From: a virus
Virus record (IMG/VR): IMGVR_UViG_3300019886_000001
Coordinates: 1 to 60,975 of that record
Direction: 5' to 3' (one strand)
Length of the DNA stretch: 60,975 bases
The position numbers and the translations under genes are program-made. Below are positions 15,296 to 23,273 of this stretch, piece after piece; within the stretch, counting starts at the first letter, position 1; each line of letters begins with the position of its first letter. The notes below the pieces were generated by a model. It saw only the letters and a program-made list of their open reading frames with translations, did not search any database and was not told where the DNA came from.

Positions 15296-15745
15296 TTATT
15301 TTATAATTACCATAAAGGGTTTGTATATTTCGGGGAAAGTGTTACCGGCATAGATGGCTAATTCAGATGATTTAAAAGAAAGGCGCGCACCGACACACGT
15401 AAACGTATTCCAATGATCGTAAGCCGAGTGCGAGAAGCCGGGACCCGAATCTCTATTAAAGTAAGGTGTGTACCATGTTTTTGATGGATCAAGTTCTTCA
15501 CCTTCCTTCAGTTCGTTCAATGCCCTGGAAATTAATTTCATGCGTTTATAGGCAGCTTCATCTTCTGTATCATTTTCAATCCTTCTGATAAAGGCTTCCA
15601 TTGTTACGTTCTGATCTTCCAAAACATCTTCAAAGGTTTTGATGCGTTCAGTAACTTTTACAGAATACTTTTTGATCTTCTGAATCTGTTCAGGCGTTAG
15701 GGTGATCTCAATATCATCCCCGTTGATGTTGATAATTGTTTTCAT
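15296..15745 (-). CDS. DGR-diversified target protein 2
   Basis: 149 aa. A charged helical N-terminus (to about 85) leads to TWYTPYFNRD, the variable region SGPGFSHSAYDHWNTFTCVG (about 100-119), then ARLSFKSSELAIYAGNTF and a short hydrophobic tail. From memory, this RL-x-F-KS ... YAG-x-x-F pattern is common in small unexplained proteins of Bacteroidota gut phages and prophages. It lies 9 bases upstream of target 1 and shares its C-terminal half, so one is probably a duplicate of the other. Ligand unknown. Confidence 0.9.
   Translation of the reverse strand: MKTIININGDDIEITLTPEQIQKIKKYSVKVTERIKTFEDVLEDQNVTMEAFIRRIENDTEDEAAYKRMKLISRALNELKEGEELDPSKTWYTPYFNRDSGPGFSHSAYDHWNTFTCVGARLSFKSSELAIYAGNTFPEIYKPFMVIIK
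15382..15449 (-). repeat. DGR variable repeat VR2
   Basis: 68 bp, gap-free match to the TR. 11 differences, all at TR adenines. The six AAY codons now encode His, Ala, His, Asn (unchanged), Phe and Cys. The same three outer A-to-G changes as in VR1 are present. Confidence 0.95.
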
Positions 15746-15756
15746 TTATTGTTTAT

Positions 15757-15936
15757 TTAATTTATAGATAAGAATTTATTGATCATTATTACAGCTTTTG
15801 CAATTTGTAAAATTGGATATACCGGCTTCAGCCTGGTTTTGCAACGCGGATATTTTTTCCTGAATTCTTTTATAGGGCAATTGTAAATATCTATCCATTG
15901 ATCTGTTGATTTTTGGTAACGCTGATATTCTTCCAT
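15757..15936 (-). CDS. 59-aa protein upstream of the DGR targets
   Basis: A short gene starting MEEYQRYQKSTDQWIDIY, basic and helical, with two Cys. The start overlaps the stop of the 15936-16229 gene as TAATG. It lies 11 bases before target 2 in the same run. It could be a DGR accessory factor but does not resemble the four-helix Avd. Confidence 0.6.
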   Translation of the reverse strand: MEEYQRYQKSTDQWIDIYNCPIKEFRKKYPRCKTRLKPVYPILQIAKAVIMINKFLSIN

Positions 15937-16229
15937 TATCCTAATTCTTGTTGAAGTTGAGTAAGCCTTTCAGATACGTTACCCCAAAAGTTTATTTTCC
16001 TGTCAATTTCAGGAATAACCAATACACGTATGGTATGGGTTACTTTGCAAAACTTTACTTCCAGGCTTAGTTGTAACCTGAATATTAAATCTTCAGCCTG
16101 CTTTACAGTTTCTTCAATGCGATAGGTTTGGTGCGTGTAAACACATTCATTAATATCAACATTTAAATTTTTGAAGATCGGGAAGGCTTTATAAAAAGTT
16201 TCAATGTGTGGATGTACGGGTGTTTGCAT
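15936..16229 (-). CDS. Hypothetical protein heading the DGR operon
   Basis: 97 aa, mixed helix and strand (about 30 residues helical before and after a beta core with VLVIPEID). No family recognised. It is the first gene after the strong promoter at 16242-16283, so this promoter should drive it, the 59-aa gene, both targets, TR and RT. Confidence 0.6.
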   Translation of the reverse strand: MQTPVHPHIETFYKAFPIFKNLNVDINECVYTHQTYRIEETVKQAEDLIFRLQLSLEVKFCKVTHTIRVLVIPEIDRKINFWGNVSERLTQLQQELG

Positions 16230-16241
16230 TATGAAAAGTTA

Positions 16242-16283
16242 TTAAGTTCGATTCAAATATAAACAAACATTTATAATTATCAA
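16242..16283 (-). promoter_or_regulatory. Strong Bacteroidota-type promoter driving the DGR run
   Basis: Minus strand: TTG (16283-16281), 19 bp, TATATTTG (16261-16254), then GAACTTAA (16249-16242). It is the closest match in the window to the Bacteroidota consensus. Confidence 0.85.
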
Positions 16284-16292
16284 TAGCTGTTT

Positions 16293-16330
16293 ATAAAAAT
16301 AAATCCCGGCAACCTTTCGGCCCCGGGATC
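16293..16330 (-). terminator. Intrinsic terminator before the DGR promoter
   Basis: ATCCCGG (16303-16309) pairs with CCGGGAT (16323-16329), with an inner C/G-rich hairpin and a T-rich run on the minus strand. It ends the run from 18.7 kb and isolates the DGR unit. Confidence 0.8.
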
Positions 16331-16350
16331 TTCATATTTGGTTAACAGCA

Positions 16351-16707
16351 TTAGGCAGCTATAAGCTTTCGATGTTGGTTAAGTTCTTTTACAAACTTAT
16401 CCCTTGTTGTGGCTATCAGCATAGCCCTGGTATCCAGTTTCTTTATTGCGTAATCCATCAATAAATCAAACACGTATTCAGTTCTGATTTGCTTGGTTGC
16501 AATGTAAAAGAAGGTTTTACCATCATCAAAAATCCTTTTATTTACATACATGGCTTTCTGAATGGTGATGATCTTTCCGTTCAGCCTTAGTTCAATGGTT
16601 TCTAAATTATTGGAGATAACAATTTCATCACTGTTCAAATCGTATGATAGAATAGTTTTCCCGTTAATATCGGGCTTCAGGCCATATATAATGGTTCGGA
16701 ATGACAT
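16351..16707 (-). CDS. Hypothetical protein
   Basis: 118 aa, beta-rich first half and helical second half with Lys/Arg residues near the end. Unrecognised. It is the last gene before the terminator at 16293-16330. Confidence 0.6.
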   Translation of the reverse strand: MSFRTIIYGLKPDINGKTILSYDLNSDEIVISNNLETIELRLNGKIITIQKAMYVNKRIFDDGKTFFYIATKQIRTEYVFDLLMDYAIKKLDTRAMLIATTRDKFVKELNQHRKLIAA

Positions 16708-16768
16708 TGCCTTGTGTGGAAATCATAGTTACAAATGTAATTACAATTATCGTACCAAACAAACCAGG

Positions 16769-17242
16769 CTATTTTTCAGGGAGTTCAACAGGCTTTACCT
16801 TCTTGTATTTACCGTTCAATGCCTCATTAATGTTATCCAATAAGCCTTTATACTCTTTTTCACGTTCTTCTTCACCCATTAATTTGAAATTGGGTATCAT
16901 GTGTTCATAGGCTTCCTGAAGCTTCAGCAGGAACCACTTTATGATTCCTTTATCATAGCCGGTTCCTTTATCAAACATAATTTCAATAGGTGATCTTCCA
17001 TTGAAGTGTGCTGTTATCTTTTTGGTAAGATGCTGAATTATACCAATTGCAAAATCCACTTCAACAAATGCCTGAAAAGCCCGTGCCTGGGGTGATAATG
17101 ATTTTAAAAAATCTTCTGATTCTTTCTTTTCGCGTCTATCATTTTCTTCCTTCTGAACCACTTTGATATGTTCAAGGTTTCCGAATTCAGGCTTTTGGCC
17201 ATTGATTAAATTCTTCATACTTCCCTTATATGATGTTTTCAT
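16769..17242 (-). CDS. Hypothetical charged protein
   Basis: 157 aa, helical with a strongly charged N-terminal third (QKEENDRREKKESEDF). Unrecognised. It overlaps the 17226 gene by 17 bases and lies in the replication gene group. Confidence 0.6.
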   Translation of the reverse strand: MKTSYKGSMKNLINGQKPEFGNLEHIKVVQKEENDRREKKESEDFLKSLSPQARAFQAFVEVDFAIGIIQHLTKKITAHFNGRSPIEIMFDKGTGYDKGIIKWFLLKLQEAYEHMIPNFKLMGEEEREKEYKGLLDNINEALNGKYKKVKPVELPEK

Positions 17243-18053
17243 TGGGTGTGATCATATCATTAAGGTCCATATCCATATCATCCATATCTTTAAATAACAT
17301 ATTCAAGGCTATCTTCTTGGCTTCAGTAAAGAAAAATGGATGCTCTTTATCTTTTCTTATTTCCTCAACCAACCTTTTTTTCCTGGCCCTTTCATCCATT
17401 GTGCCTGATCGTGAAGTTGCAGCTTTGAACACATTGTGCCGGGCCTGTTTCCAAATTTCGTCTTTCTGATCATCAGTGAAGCTTACTATTCCACCATAAC
17501 CAACCAGGGAATGCAATATGGTATTGCCATAATCATTATAAAATTTGTTTGCCTTGTAGAACTCATAGGCATTCAGAACATTTTGCCGTTTCATCTTGGC
17601 AATTTCTTCTTCAGAAGGTTTGGTTTTTTCTTCCAATAGCAGTGAACCAAAGTATTGTTTGGCAGCTTGTGCCCGGCTATCTGATGCCATGTAAGCCCGT
17701 ATGCCGGTTACAAACAATGAAAGGCTTGGGATGTAAATTTTATCAATAGGGATGAATTCACCCATTGCGGTTTTATGGATAGCAAGCCCAATTTCTTCAA
17801 GCCTGATGCCTGGGAACACACGCAATACTTCAGCATGCAGTTCATTGATCAGAAAAGTTAAATCTTCTTTGGCTGATTGTTTCCCCAATGATAGGAAGGC
17901 TTTCACCACTGCAACCTTAATGGTATTTCTTAAAGCAAGGTGGTTGGCATTCTTGGCTATTATTCCGGCCAATCCTTCAACTTCATTTCGTGCTATTGGT
18001 GCAGGAAGGGTTTCATTTTTGATTAAGGCAAGTTGGCTGTTTTCTTCTTCCAT
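17226..18053 (-). CDS. Hypothetical replication-region protein
   Basis: 275 aa. Helical, with AEVLRVFPGIRLEEIGLAIH in the middle and an acidic Asp/Met-rich end (KDMDDMDMDLNDM). It sits two bases after the winged-helix initiator-like gene, as replisome-loader genes often do. A helicase-loader-like role is inferred from position only. No P-loop is visible. Confidence 0.6.
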   Translation of the reverse strand: MEEENSQLALIKNETLPAPIARNEVEGLAGIIAKNANHLALRNTIKVAVVKAFLSLGKQSAKEDLTFLINELHAEVLRVFPGIRLEEIGLAIHKTAMGEFIPIDKIYIPSLSLFVTGIRAYMASDSRAQAAKQYFGSLLLEEKTKPSEEEIAKMKRQNVLNAYEFYKANKFYNDYGNTILHSLVGYGGIVSFTDDQKDEIWKQARHNVFKAATSRSGTMDERARKKRLVEEIRKDKEHPFFFTEAKKIALNMLFKDMDDMDMDLNDMITPNENII

Positions 18054-18055
18054 AG

Positions 18056-18718
18056 TTAAATATCTGCAAAATTATTAATCATATCGGCAACACCATTTAT
18101 TGCTTTTGTTTTTTTATCCTTTTTATTATCATCCCTTACAAAGTTTTGTGCTGCTGCCTGCCAATCTTTCATTTTGTTCCGGCCAACCATCCACCCTTTT
18201 GATTTATAGAAGTTGTAAAATTTAACGGCATCATCATCTTTTTTTAACAGCCTGAAGTATTCCTGAACTTCTTCAATATTAGGAATTTTAAATTTCTTCA
18301 TTATATCACTATCATTATTGTTAAATAATGATGTATTGGTACTATCAGTGTTATTACTGGCGGGTTTGCCGTTACCGGGAAAGCCGTTACCGGGTTCACC
18401 GTCGCGGGAAATCCGCAATGGCTCAATTCTTAATGTAAGGATCATCCCTTTAAACTGCTTGGTTTCAGGGTCACGTATGGGGGTTGAAGATAGATACCCG
18501 TATTTTTCCAGTTCTTTGAAAGCTGCATTCATGCTATCCTTACCATCAGAACAGTTTTTAACTATTTCAGTCTTATAAACCTTCCAATCTTCAGGCAGTG
18601 AAAACAAATAGGAATATAATCCTTTAGCCTTTAATGAAAGATTTTTATCCTTTAAAGCTGTTTTTGGTACTTGGGCAAAGTTTAATTCAAGCCGTTCCCT
18701 TATGATGTATTCGGACAT
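18056..18718 (-). CDS. Winged-helix replication-initiator-like protein
   Basis: 220 aa. The N-terminus (FAQVPKTALKDKNLSLKAKG, then LYSYLFSLPEDWK, ELEKYGYLSS) is the helix-turn-helix domain found in phage replisome organisers and DnaD-related proteins. A Ser/Asn/Gly-rich linker (about 105-135) leads to a C-terminal helical domain (EVQEYFRLLKKD ... MVGRNKMKDWQAA) resembling DnaD-type tails. The protein would bind the phage origin and load the host helicase. The binding site is not evident; the 48-bp repeats are one candidate. Confidence 0.7.
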   Translation of the reverse strand: MSEYIIRERLELNFAQVPKTALKDKNLSLKAKGLYSYLFSLPEDWKVYKTEIVKNCSDGKDSMNAAFKELEKYGYLSSTPIRDPETKQFKGMILTLRIEPLRISRDGEPGNGFPGNGKPASNNTDSTNTSLFNNNDSDIMKKFKIPNIEEVQEYFRLLKKDDDAVKFYNFYKSKGWMVGRNKMKDWQAAAQNFVRDDNKKDKKTKAINGVADMINNFADI

Positions 18719-18763
18719 TCAATAGTTTAGTTTGGGCAATAAATGTAAATCAAAAAAGTGCGA

Positions 18764-19069
18764 TCATACCAATTCAGGTTTCAACACTTCTTTGTTGATA
18801 TGTTCTTCGATGTTAGCAATGGGTGGTAATAACTCCCTGAAGTATTGAAGCGGAAACATACGTTCAAAAATTACTGTTGCAATAATAATATCGGGTGCAA
18901 TAACTTCTTCCAAATAAACACCATCAGTAATAATTGCCACAATATCAAAAGGGGTTGAAATTATCGTTCCCTTTTTTATAATTTTTCTTATTGTATATGG
19001 TGTTTTTAATTTCACGAATTCTTCAAATCCTGAATTATTTATGCACTCAACTAATGATTGATTTTGCAT
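18764..19069 (-). CDS. Hypothetical protein
   Basis: 101 aa, with several hydrophobic strands (TIISTPFDIVAIITDGVY). It may be a small beta fold and is not clearly membrane-bound. No family recognised. Confidence 0.55.
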   Translation of the reverse strand: MQNQSLVECINNSGFEEFVKLKTPYTIRKIIKKGTIISTPFDIVAIITDGVYLEEVIAPDIIIATVIFERMFPLQYFRELLPPIANIEEHINKEVLKPELV

Positions 19070-19169
19070 GATTTTTACGATTTAGTTATTTTACTGAAAG
19101 AATTATTATCTGCATTTTTAAGTAGGATACAGTCACCTAAAACTAAAGTGTCTTAAATCGCTTAAAAAG

Positions 19170-19397
19170 CTATTTAGCGTACAAAATAATAGTGCCCTGT
19201 TTTCGGTATTTTATGACGTATTTTTCAACTGCATCATCCCCTTGAAATGTTAAAATTTTGTTCAGCAATTTTGTAGCATTCTTTTCGCCAATATATTTGT
19301 GAAGTGACCATGCACCCACTGAAAAACGCCTTTTATTATTGAACAATTTTTTGTCACGTGGAACAAAGGTGATTCTGAAGGTTTGATTAATTTTCAT
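19170..19397 (-). CDS. Small basic protein
   Basis: 75 aa from the Met at 19397. A longer start at 19451 would place codons inside the promoter at 19409-19451, so the shorter one is used. The chain is basic (VPRDKKLFNNKRRFS) and mixed alpha/beta. Function unknown. Confidence 0.55.
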   Translation of the reverse strand: MKINQTFRITFVPRDKKLFNNKRRFSVGAWSLHKYIGEKNATKLLNKILTFQGDDAVEKYVIKYRKQGTIILYAK

Positions 19398-19408
19398 ATT
19401 GATTGTTT

Positions 19409-19451
19409 TTAAGTTCACAACTAAAGTATAAACAATCATTGATAATTCCAA
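19409..19451 (-). promoter_or_regulatory. Bacteroidota-type promoter with GAACTTAA leader
   Basis: Minus strand: TTG (19451-19449), 18 bp, TATACTTT (19430-19423), then GAACTTAA (19416-19409). It shares ATTATCAATGATTG in the spacer with other members of the family. Confidence 0.7.
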
Positions 19452-19452
19452 A

Positions 19453-19920
19453 TCAATATCTTAAATCAGTGAAATGAATTATGCATGGGTTATCAATTGG
19501 TTTTCTGAACCAATCAAAGAAATCCTGCATGCTTAACCCATCGTTCTTAACTAATTCACAGGCATCAATATTTCTTCTTTCAAATTCATCTTCCTTTATC
19601 CAGGCACCAATTCCTTTTGTTTTTCCCAACCGATCAACAAATAAATCCAATGGCTGAATACCAACTTCGCCCTTCCCGAACACTGCAAGTTCAGTTTGCT
19701 TGCTGTAATACGGCTTATCAATCCATTCCCTAACAGAAAGAATTGCTTCACCCCGGTTGATAGCATCAATCCTGGGTTTCCAAAAAGCATAATTTCCCCT
19801 TATAGTGTGCCGTTTATCAAGGTGGTAAACCTTTGGGCCGAAATCAGTATTTTGTCCTTTACGTGGATGATATGAAGGAAACCTTTTTGAAAGGGTGATA
19901 ACGTAGGTTTTAATTTTCAT
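19453..19920 (-). CDS. ASCH/PUA-like domain protein
   Basis: 155 aa. The segment TIRGNYAFWKPRIDAINRG, followed by AILSVREWIDKPYYSKQ, resembles the ASCH domain core (R-x-x-y-x-x-W ... G-x-x-x-x-S-l-R-x-W). ASCH proteins bind RNA or modified nucleotides. It overlaps the PolX-like gene by 4 bases. The assignment rests on pattern only. Confidence 0.5.
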   Translation of the reverse strand: MKIKTYVITLSKRFPSYHPRKGQNTDFGPKVYHLDKRHTIRGNYAFWKPRIDAINRGEAILSVREWIDKPYYSKQTELAVFGKGEVGIQPLDLFVDRLGKTKGIGAWIKEDEFERRNIDACELVKNDGLSMQDFFDWFRKPIDNPCIIHFTDLRY

Positions 19921-20510
19921 AGGTTTCTTAATTCAGGGCCGATGTGTTCCAATCCAAGCCATTGATAAAATTCTGTTTCTGTTTGCCAATTAGGGGGCGT
20001 GTTGGTTTTATTGCGAACACATTCCCATTTTGATTTTCCATCAGGCTGCTTATGTTCAATACAATCTTCAACCCTTCTTAAACCGCAATTAGAACCAACC
20101 CATCCCTTTCTTCGCCAAGCTGCTGCAATTACTTTATGTGCATAATCTGCACTCCCTGTTCTTATAACATATTGACGTATAAAATCTTCTACATCAGGGA
20201 TGAATAAATCCAGGTTGATGCCTTCAGGAAGAACTATCTTCAGGTATTTACCATAAGGTGTTCCCTTTTCGATTGTTCCCAATGCTTCAACAGCCCGGAC
20301 AAATCCAATCTGCACACCATATATAGGTGTTTTATTCATGAAAAGATCAGTGTTGTATGTAATATCAAACTTTGGAAGGCAAACTATTTCAATATCTTTT
20401 ATTTCAGGCTTCTTTCTTCTTATTGAACCGGCAATGTGAAGCCTGGTTGTGAATGGTTCTATTTTGGTGCAAGCTGCAACAGCTATTGCACGGGCTTGTG
20501 ATAATTCCAT
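19917..20510 (-). CDS. DNA polymerase X-family-like nucleotidyltransferase
   Basis: 197 aa. AGSIRRKKPEIKDIEIVCLP (about 27-46) matches the GS-x-RR ... D-x-D/E signature, with DIE in place of DID. NLDLFIPDVEDF supplies the third acidic position, and IRTGSADYAHKVIAA matches the TGS ... motif of the thumb. This is the palm of a PolX-type repair polymerase without an HhH lyase domain, so it is a compact version. Function in gap filling or end modification is inference. Confidence 0.7.
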   Translation of the reverse strand: MELSQARAIAVAACTKIEPFTTRLHIAGSIRRKKPEIKDIEIVCLPKFDITYNTDLFMNKTPIYGVQIGFVRAVEALGTIEKGTPYGKYLKIVLPEGINLDLFIPDVEDFIRQYVIRTGSADYAHKVIAAAWRRKGWVGSNCGLRRVEDCIEHKQPDGKSKWECVRNKTNTPPNWQTETEFYQWLGLEHIGPELRNL

Positions 20511-20512
20511 AG

Positions 20513-20830
20513 TTAAAATATATCTATGCCATAATCCAACAAACCGAAAACAAAATCCTGAAGTTCGCCCGGCTGTTTTATGGCTTCAGCTTTTGCAGTT
20601 AAATTTTCCAAATCTTTTTCCTCAAATGAAAAGCAAGGTGCATTGATGTGATAAATTATGTATTCCTTTATAAAGTTGAATTCATCATCATCATTCAGGC
20701 CATCATCTATTTTAAAATACAGGTCCCTTACTGAAGTATCCTGCCAATGGTGGTTTTCGGGTTGTAGTGGTGCACCGCCTGGATACAAGGTGTTTCCAAA
20801 CATCTTAGGTGCAGTTAATAATTCTTTCAT
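20513..20830 (-). CDS. Hypothetical protein
   Basis: 105 aa, acidic (DDGLNDDDEFNF), unrecognised. Its start is downstream of the terminator at 20850-20883 and the leader GAACTTAA at 20843-20850, so it opens a new run. Confidence 0.55.
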   Translation of the reverse strand: MKELLTAPKMFGNTLYPGGAPLQPENHHWQDTSVRDLYFKIDDGLNDDDEFNFIKEYIIYHINAPCFSFEEKDLENLTAKAEAIKQPGELQDFVFGLLDYGIDIF

Positions 20831-20849
20831 GAAAATTAGTTATTAAGTT

Positions 20850-20883
20850 CAAAACAAACCAGGCACCCCTTTGGGCACCTGGA
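20850..20883 (-). terminator. Intrinsic terminator
   Basis: On the minus strand CCAGGTGCCC pairs with the GGTGCCTGG arm through two G-U pairs, then TTTGTTTTG. GAACTTAA follows at once (20850-20843), so the terminator abuts the next unit's leader. Confidence 0.65.
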
Positions 20884-20894
20884 TAAATAATGTG

Positions 20895-21554
20895 TTAAGC
20901 TGTAACCGGCTTATCTTTCTTGCTTGGCTTTTTTCCTGGTTTTATATCGGGCATTGGCTTTTGCTCAATGGGTGCATCAATCTTGAAAGATGGCATTTCC
21001 CGATCTTCAAAAGGAATTGTCATTTGATCAGTTTTGTAAGCCAACCATTCTTTGGCCTCAATGATCAGGGCTTCCAGGTGGATTTGTGCGAAATCAATTA
21101 ATGGATAATTCCATGCACCATCAGTTGCTTTCAAGGTTGAAAATGAAGGGCATGATATTTTTTGTTTTACACCATCAGGTGTGGTGATGATACCGTTTAT
21201 TTTGAACTTGCTATAATCGGTTTTTGTGGTAATGATCACTGACGTAACTTCAACATTTTTATATCTATCATCATCAAGATAAATATTGTCGGTGAAGAAC
21301 GCATTGTTTTCCAGTGTGATCAGTTTATCCAACCTATCATTGGGTTCAGTTAATCCCAACCGAACTAACAAGTGAACCTTCATCACTTCCATTGCATCAT
21401 TGAAATGCCGATGCCTGGCAAAATCGCTGCTTCGCGGTGTTTCTTCATTAATTACTTCATTATGATCACGCGGTTTGAACCGTTCTTTGAACATAACCTT
21501 TGTTCTTTTACCCATGAAATAAATCCCCTGGATGTTTTTTTTAATTGATGCCAT
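20895..21554 (-). CDS. Hypothetical protein, recombination region
   Basis: 219 aa. Beta-rich middle with TSVIITTKTDYSKFKINGII, Lys/Pro-rich tail (KPGKKPSKKDKP). A later Met (residue 14, MGKRTKVMF) is a possible start. The basic tail and location suggest nucleic-acid binding, which is unproven. Confidence 0.6.
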   Translation of the reverse strand: MASIKKNIQGIYFMGKRTKVMFKERFKPRDHNEVINEETPRSSDFARHRHFNDAMEVMKVHLLVRLGLTEPNDRLDKLITLENNAFFTDNIYLDDDRYKNVEVTSVIITTKTDYSKFKINGIITTPDGVKQKISCPSFSTLKATDGAWNYPLIDFAQIHLEALIIEAKEWLAYKTDQMTIPFEDREMPSFKIDAPIEQKPMPDIKPGKKPSKKDKPVTA

Positions 21555-21589
21555 AAACTGTTGTTTTTAATATAAATTAATAGAAATTG

Positions 21590-22396
21590 TTATTTTTTGG
21601 TTTTAATAATGGTTTTGGCATCACCTGTATGATCATAGCAGTAATAATTACCACTATCAAGACTTTGGGTGTATGGTTGATGTGCTCTTATTGACTTCAT
21701 GCATACAGCACACTTGCCAATGACTGTTTTATCAACTTCATCAACAGGCAGCTTGTTGAAAGCCTTATTCATTAAATCTTCAGTTGAACGAATAATTATA
21801 TCATTGATAAGCTGATACTTTTTATCCAATAAAAACTTTTGGGGTGATGGTTCTGATCCACCGAATATTGCACCATAAATGCCGGAACTAATTGCTTTCA
21901 GTATTCCAAACCTTTGATCAGCTTCAGTAAATAATGTTTCACCATGGATCTGTTCACTTGGAAATGGGGGAATATCTTTTTGCCTGTTCAACCTGGCTGT
22001 TCTAAGCCCGTTCACGGCTTTATTGGTTTCAGTGAGGTTATCCCTTATTTCCCCAAGTGTTTTTGTAATGGCTGCAATATCTGTTGCGTAATCGGGAAGA
22101 ATAGGGGTGTGCATGGTTTTCTTATTCATGTGAAGTAAAAAATCCAAAACTTTCAATGCTAATTCTTTATCGGGCCAAACATCAGGATCACCCAACCATT
22201 CCCATCTTGTTGTGCTTACCTTTTTGATCATCCCAAGTTTTTCAATTGCTTTGGGTGCAGTCTTGTTAATGGAAAAGTTGATAGCAATTTCGGATAGGGA
22301 AACCTGGCATTGATATGGAAGGGCATTTTCTTTTACTGAATAAAGAAAATCAATGTATTTAGTGATAGTCTTTTCAGGTACGGGCTTTTCTCTCAT
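21590..22396 (-). CDS. Hypothetical protein with C-terminal zinc site
   Basis: 268 aa. A helix-turn-helix-like N-terminus (VSLSEIAINFSINKTAPKAI) is followed by a coiled middle and a terminal zinc site, CAVCMKSIRAHQPY then YYCYDH. It is the first gene after the promoter-like site at 22409-22428. It could be a DNA-binding regulator; no family recognised. Confidence 0.6.
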   Translation of the reverse strand: MREKPVPEKTITKYIDFLYSVKENALPYQCQVSLSEIAINFSINKTAPKAIEKLGMIKKVSTTRWEWLGDPDVWPDKELALKVLDFLLHMNKKTMHTPILPDYATDIAAITKTLGEIRDNLTETNKAVNGLRTARLNRQKDIPPFPSEQIHGETLFTEADQRFGILKAISSGIYGAIFGGSEPSPQKFLLDKKYQLINDIIIRSTEDLMNKAFNKLPVDEVDKTVIGKCAVCMKSIRAHQPYTQSLDSGNYYCYDHTGDAKTIIKTKK

Positions 22397-22408
22397 TTTG
22401 AAACACTA

Positions 22409-22428
22409 TTAAGTTCGGTTCAAATGTA
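22409..22428 (-). promoter_or_regulatory. Promoter-like -7 box with GAACTTAA leader
   Basis: Minus strand: TACATTTG (22428-22421) then GAACTTAA (22416-22409). A TTG at normal distance is not clear (the nearest is 25 bp away). Confidence 0.55.
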
Positions 22429-22429
22429 A

Positions 22430-22846
22430 TTATTTAGATGTTATCCTTACATCCAAAAACCTTGCATTTATTTCACTAACTGGAAACACATTATTTTGAA
22501 TTAGTTCTATCAATAAAGCTGCATGCAGTGTTGCCATAGATGTGTATTTAATATGATGATAATCCATCCACTTATGATAATGTGATAATGATGGCATCAA
22601 ACAACCGGCATGATCCATACGCATCATCTTTGCAATTTCAGAAACGGTGAATGCAGCAAATGTTTCAATCACAACACTTTTGCTCATTGCATGCCCTGAA
22701 TTAAAGTGAATCTGTAATCTTTGAGTTGCACAACCGGGTAATGGATTAAGTTTTTCCCAATACCATGTGCTTTGTTCTTGTTGGATACCTAATTGCTTTA
22801 AGATCATTGCCTGTTCCATAGAACAAACCTGTTCTGATATATTCAT
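22430..22846 (-). CDS. Hypothetical protein
   Basis: 138 aa, helical, with several Cys and His (MDHAGCLMPSLSHYHKW), unrecognised. Overlaps the 22843 gene by 4 bases. Confidence 0.6.
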   Translation of the reverse strand: MNISEQVCSMEQAMILKQLGIQQEQSTWYWEKLNPLPGCATQRLQIHFNSGHAMSKSVVIETFAAFTVSEIAKMMRMDHAGCLMPSLSHYHKWMDYHHIKYTSMATLHAALLIELIQNNVFPVSEINARFLDVRITSK

Positions 22847-23046
22847 TTTTTCTCTTTATAAAATTCTTCAACCTTGTTTTGAAAGTTGCACCCAAGCCAA
22901 AAGAAGTTTGCAGCATCTTCAGTTTCCAGGCACCAAGAATTGCCCCTTTTATCCAACACTGAAGCTTTGATTTTAAAATGGATGCAGATTGTCTTAATGC
23001 ATTCTTCACTTAAATTGGGCGAAAATGTTAATATGGCATGTATCAT
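22843..23046 (-). CDS. Small hypothetical protein
   Basis: 67 aa with a mixed fold and a basic C-terminus. It has 4-base overlaps with both neighbours (ATGA). Unrecognised. Confidence 0.6.
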   Translation of the reverse strand: MIHAILTFSPNLSEECIKTICIHFKIKASVLDKRGNSWCLETEDAANFFWLGCNFQNKVEEFYKEKK

Positions 23047-23273
23047 GATTTTATTTTTTTGATTTGGCCGGTTTCTTCATCAATGCCACAAATAAGCAAG
23101 CCTGATGGAAGAATGGTTTCCTTCAGCTTACCATCAACCATTATATTGATGGTGTGACCTTTGATCACAAAGGCAATATCAGCTTTCGGTACTTCATATT
23201 TATAGGCAAAAAACCTTTGCATCTTGTCTAAGCAGGATGCAAGGTTTTGAATATTGGTTAGATAAAACTTCAT
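23043..23273 (-). CDS. Small hypothetical protein
   Basis: 76 aa, beta-rich (ADIAFVIKGHTINIMVDGK), unrecognised. It shares one base with the exonuclease gene stop, so it is probably co-translated with the recombination pair. Confidence 0.6.
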   Translation of the reverse strand: MKFYLTNIQNLASCLDKMQRFFAYKYEVPKADIAFVIKGHTINIMVDGKLKETILPSGLLICGIDEETGQIKKIKS

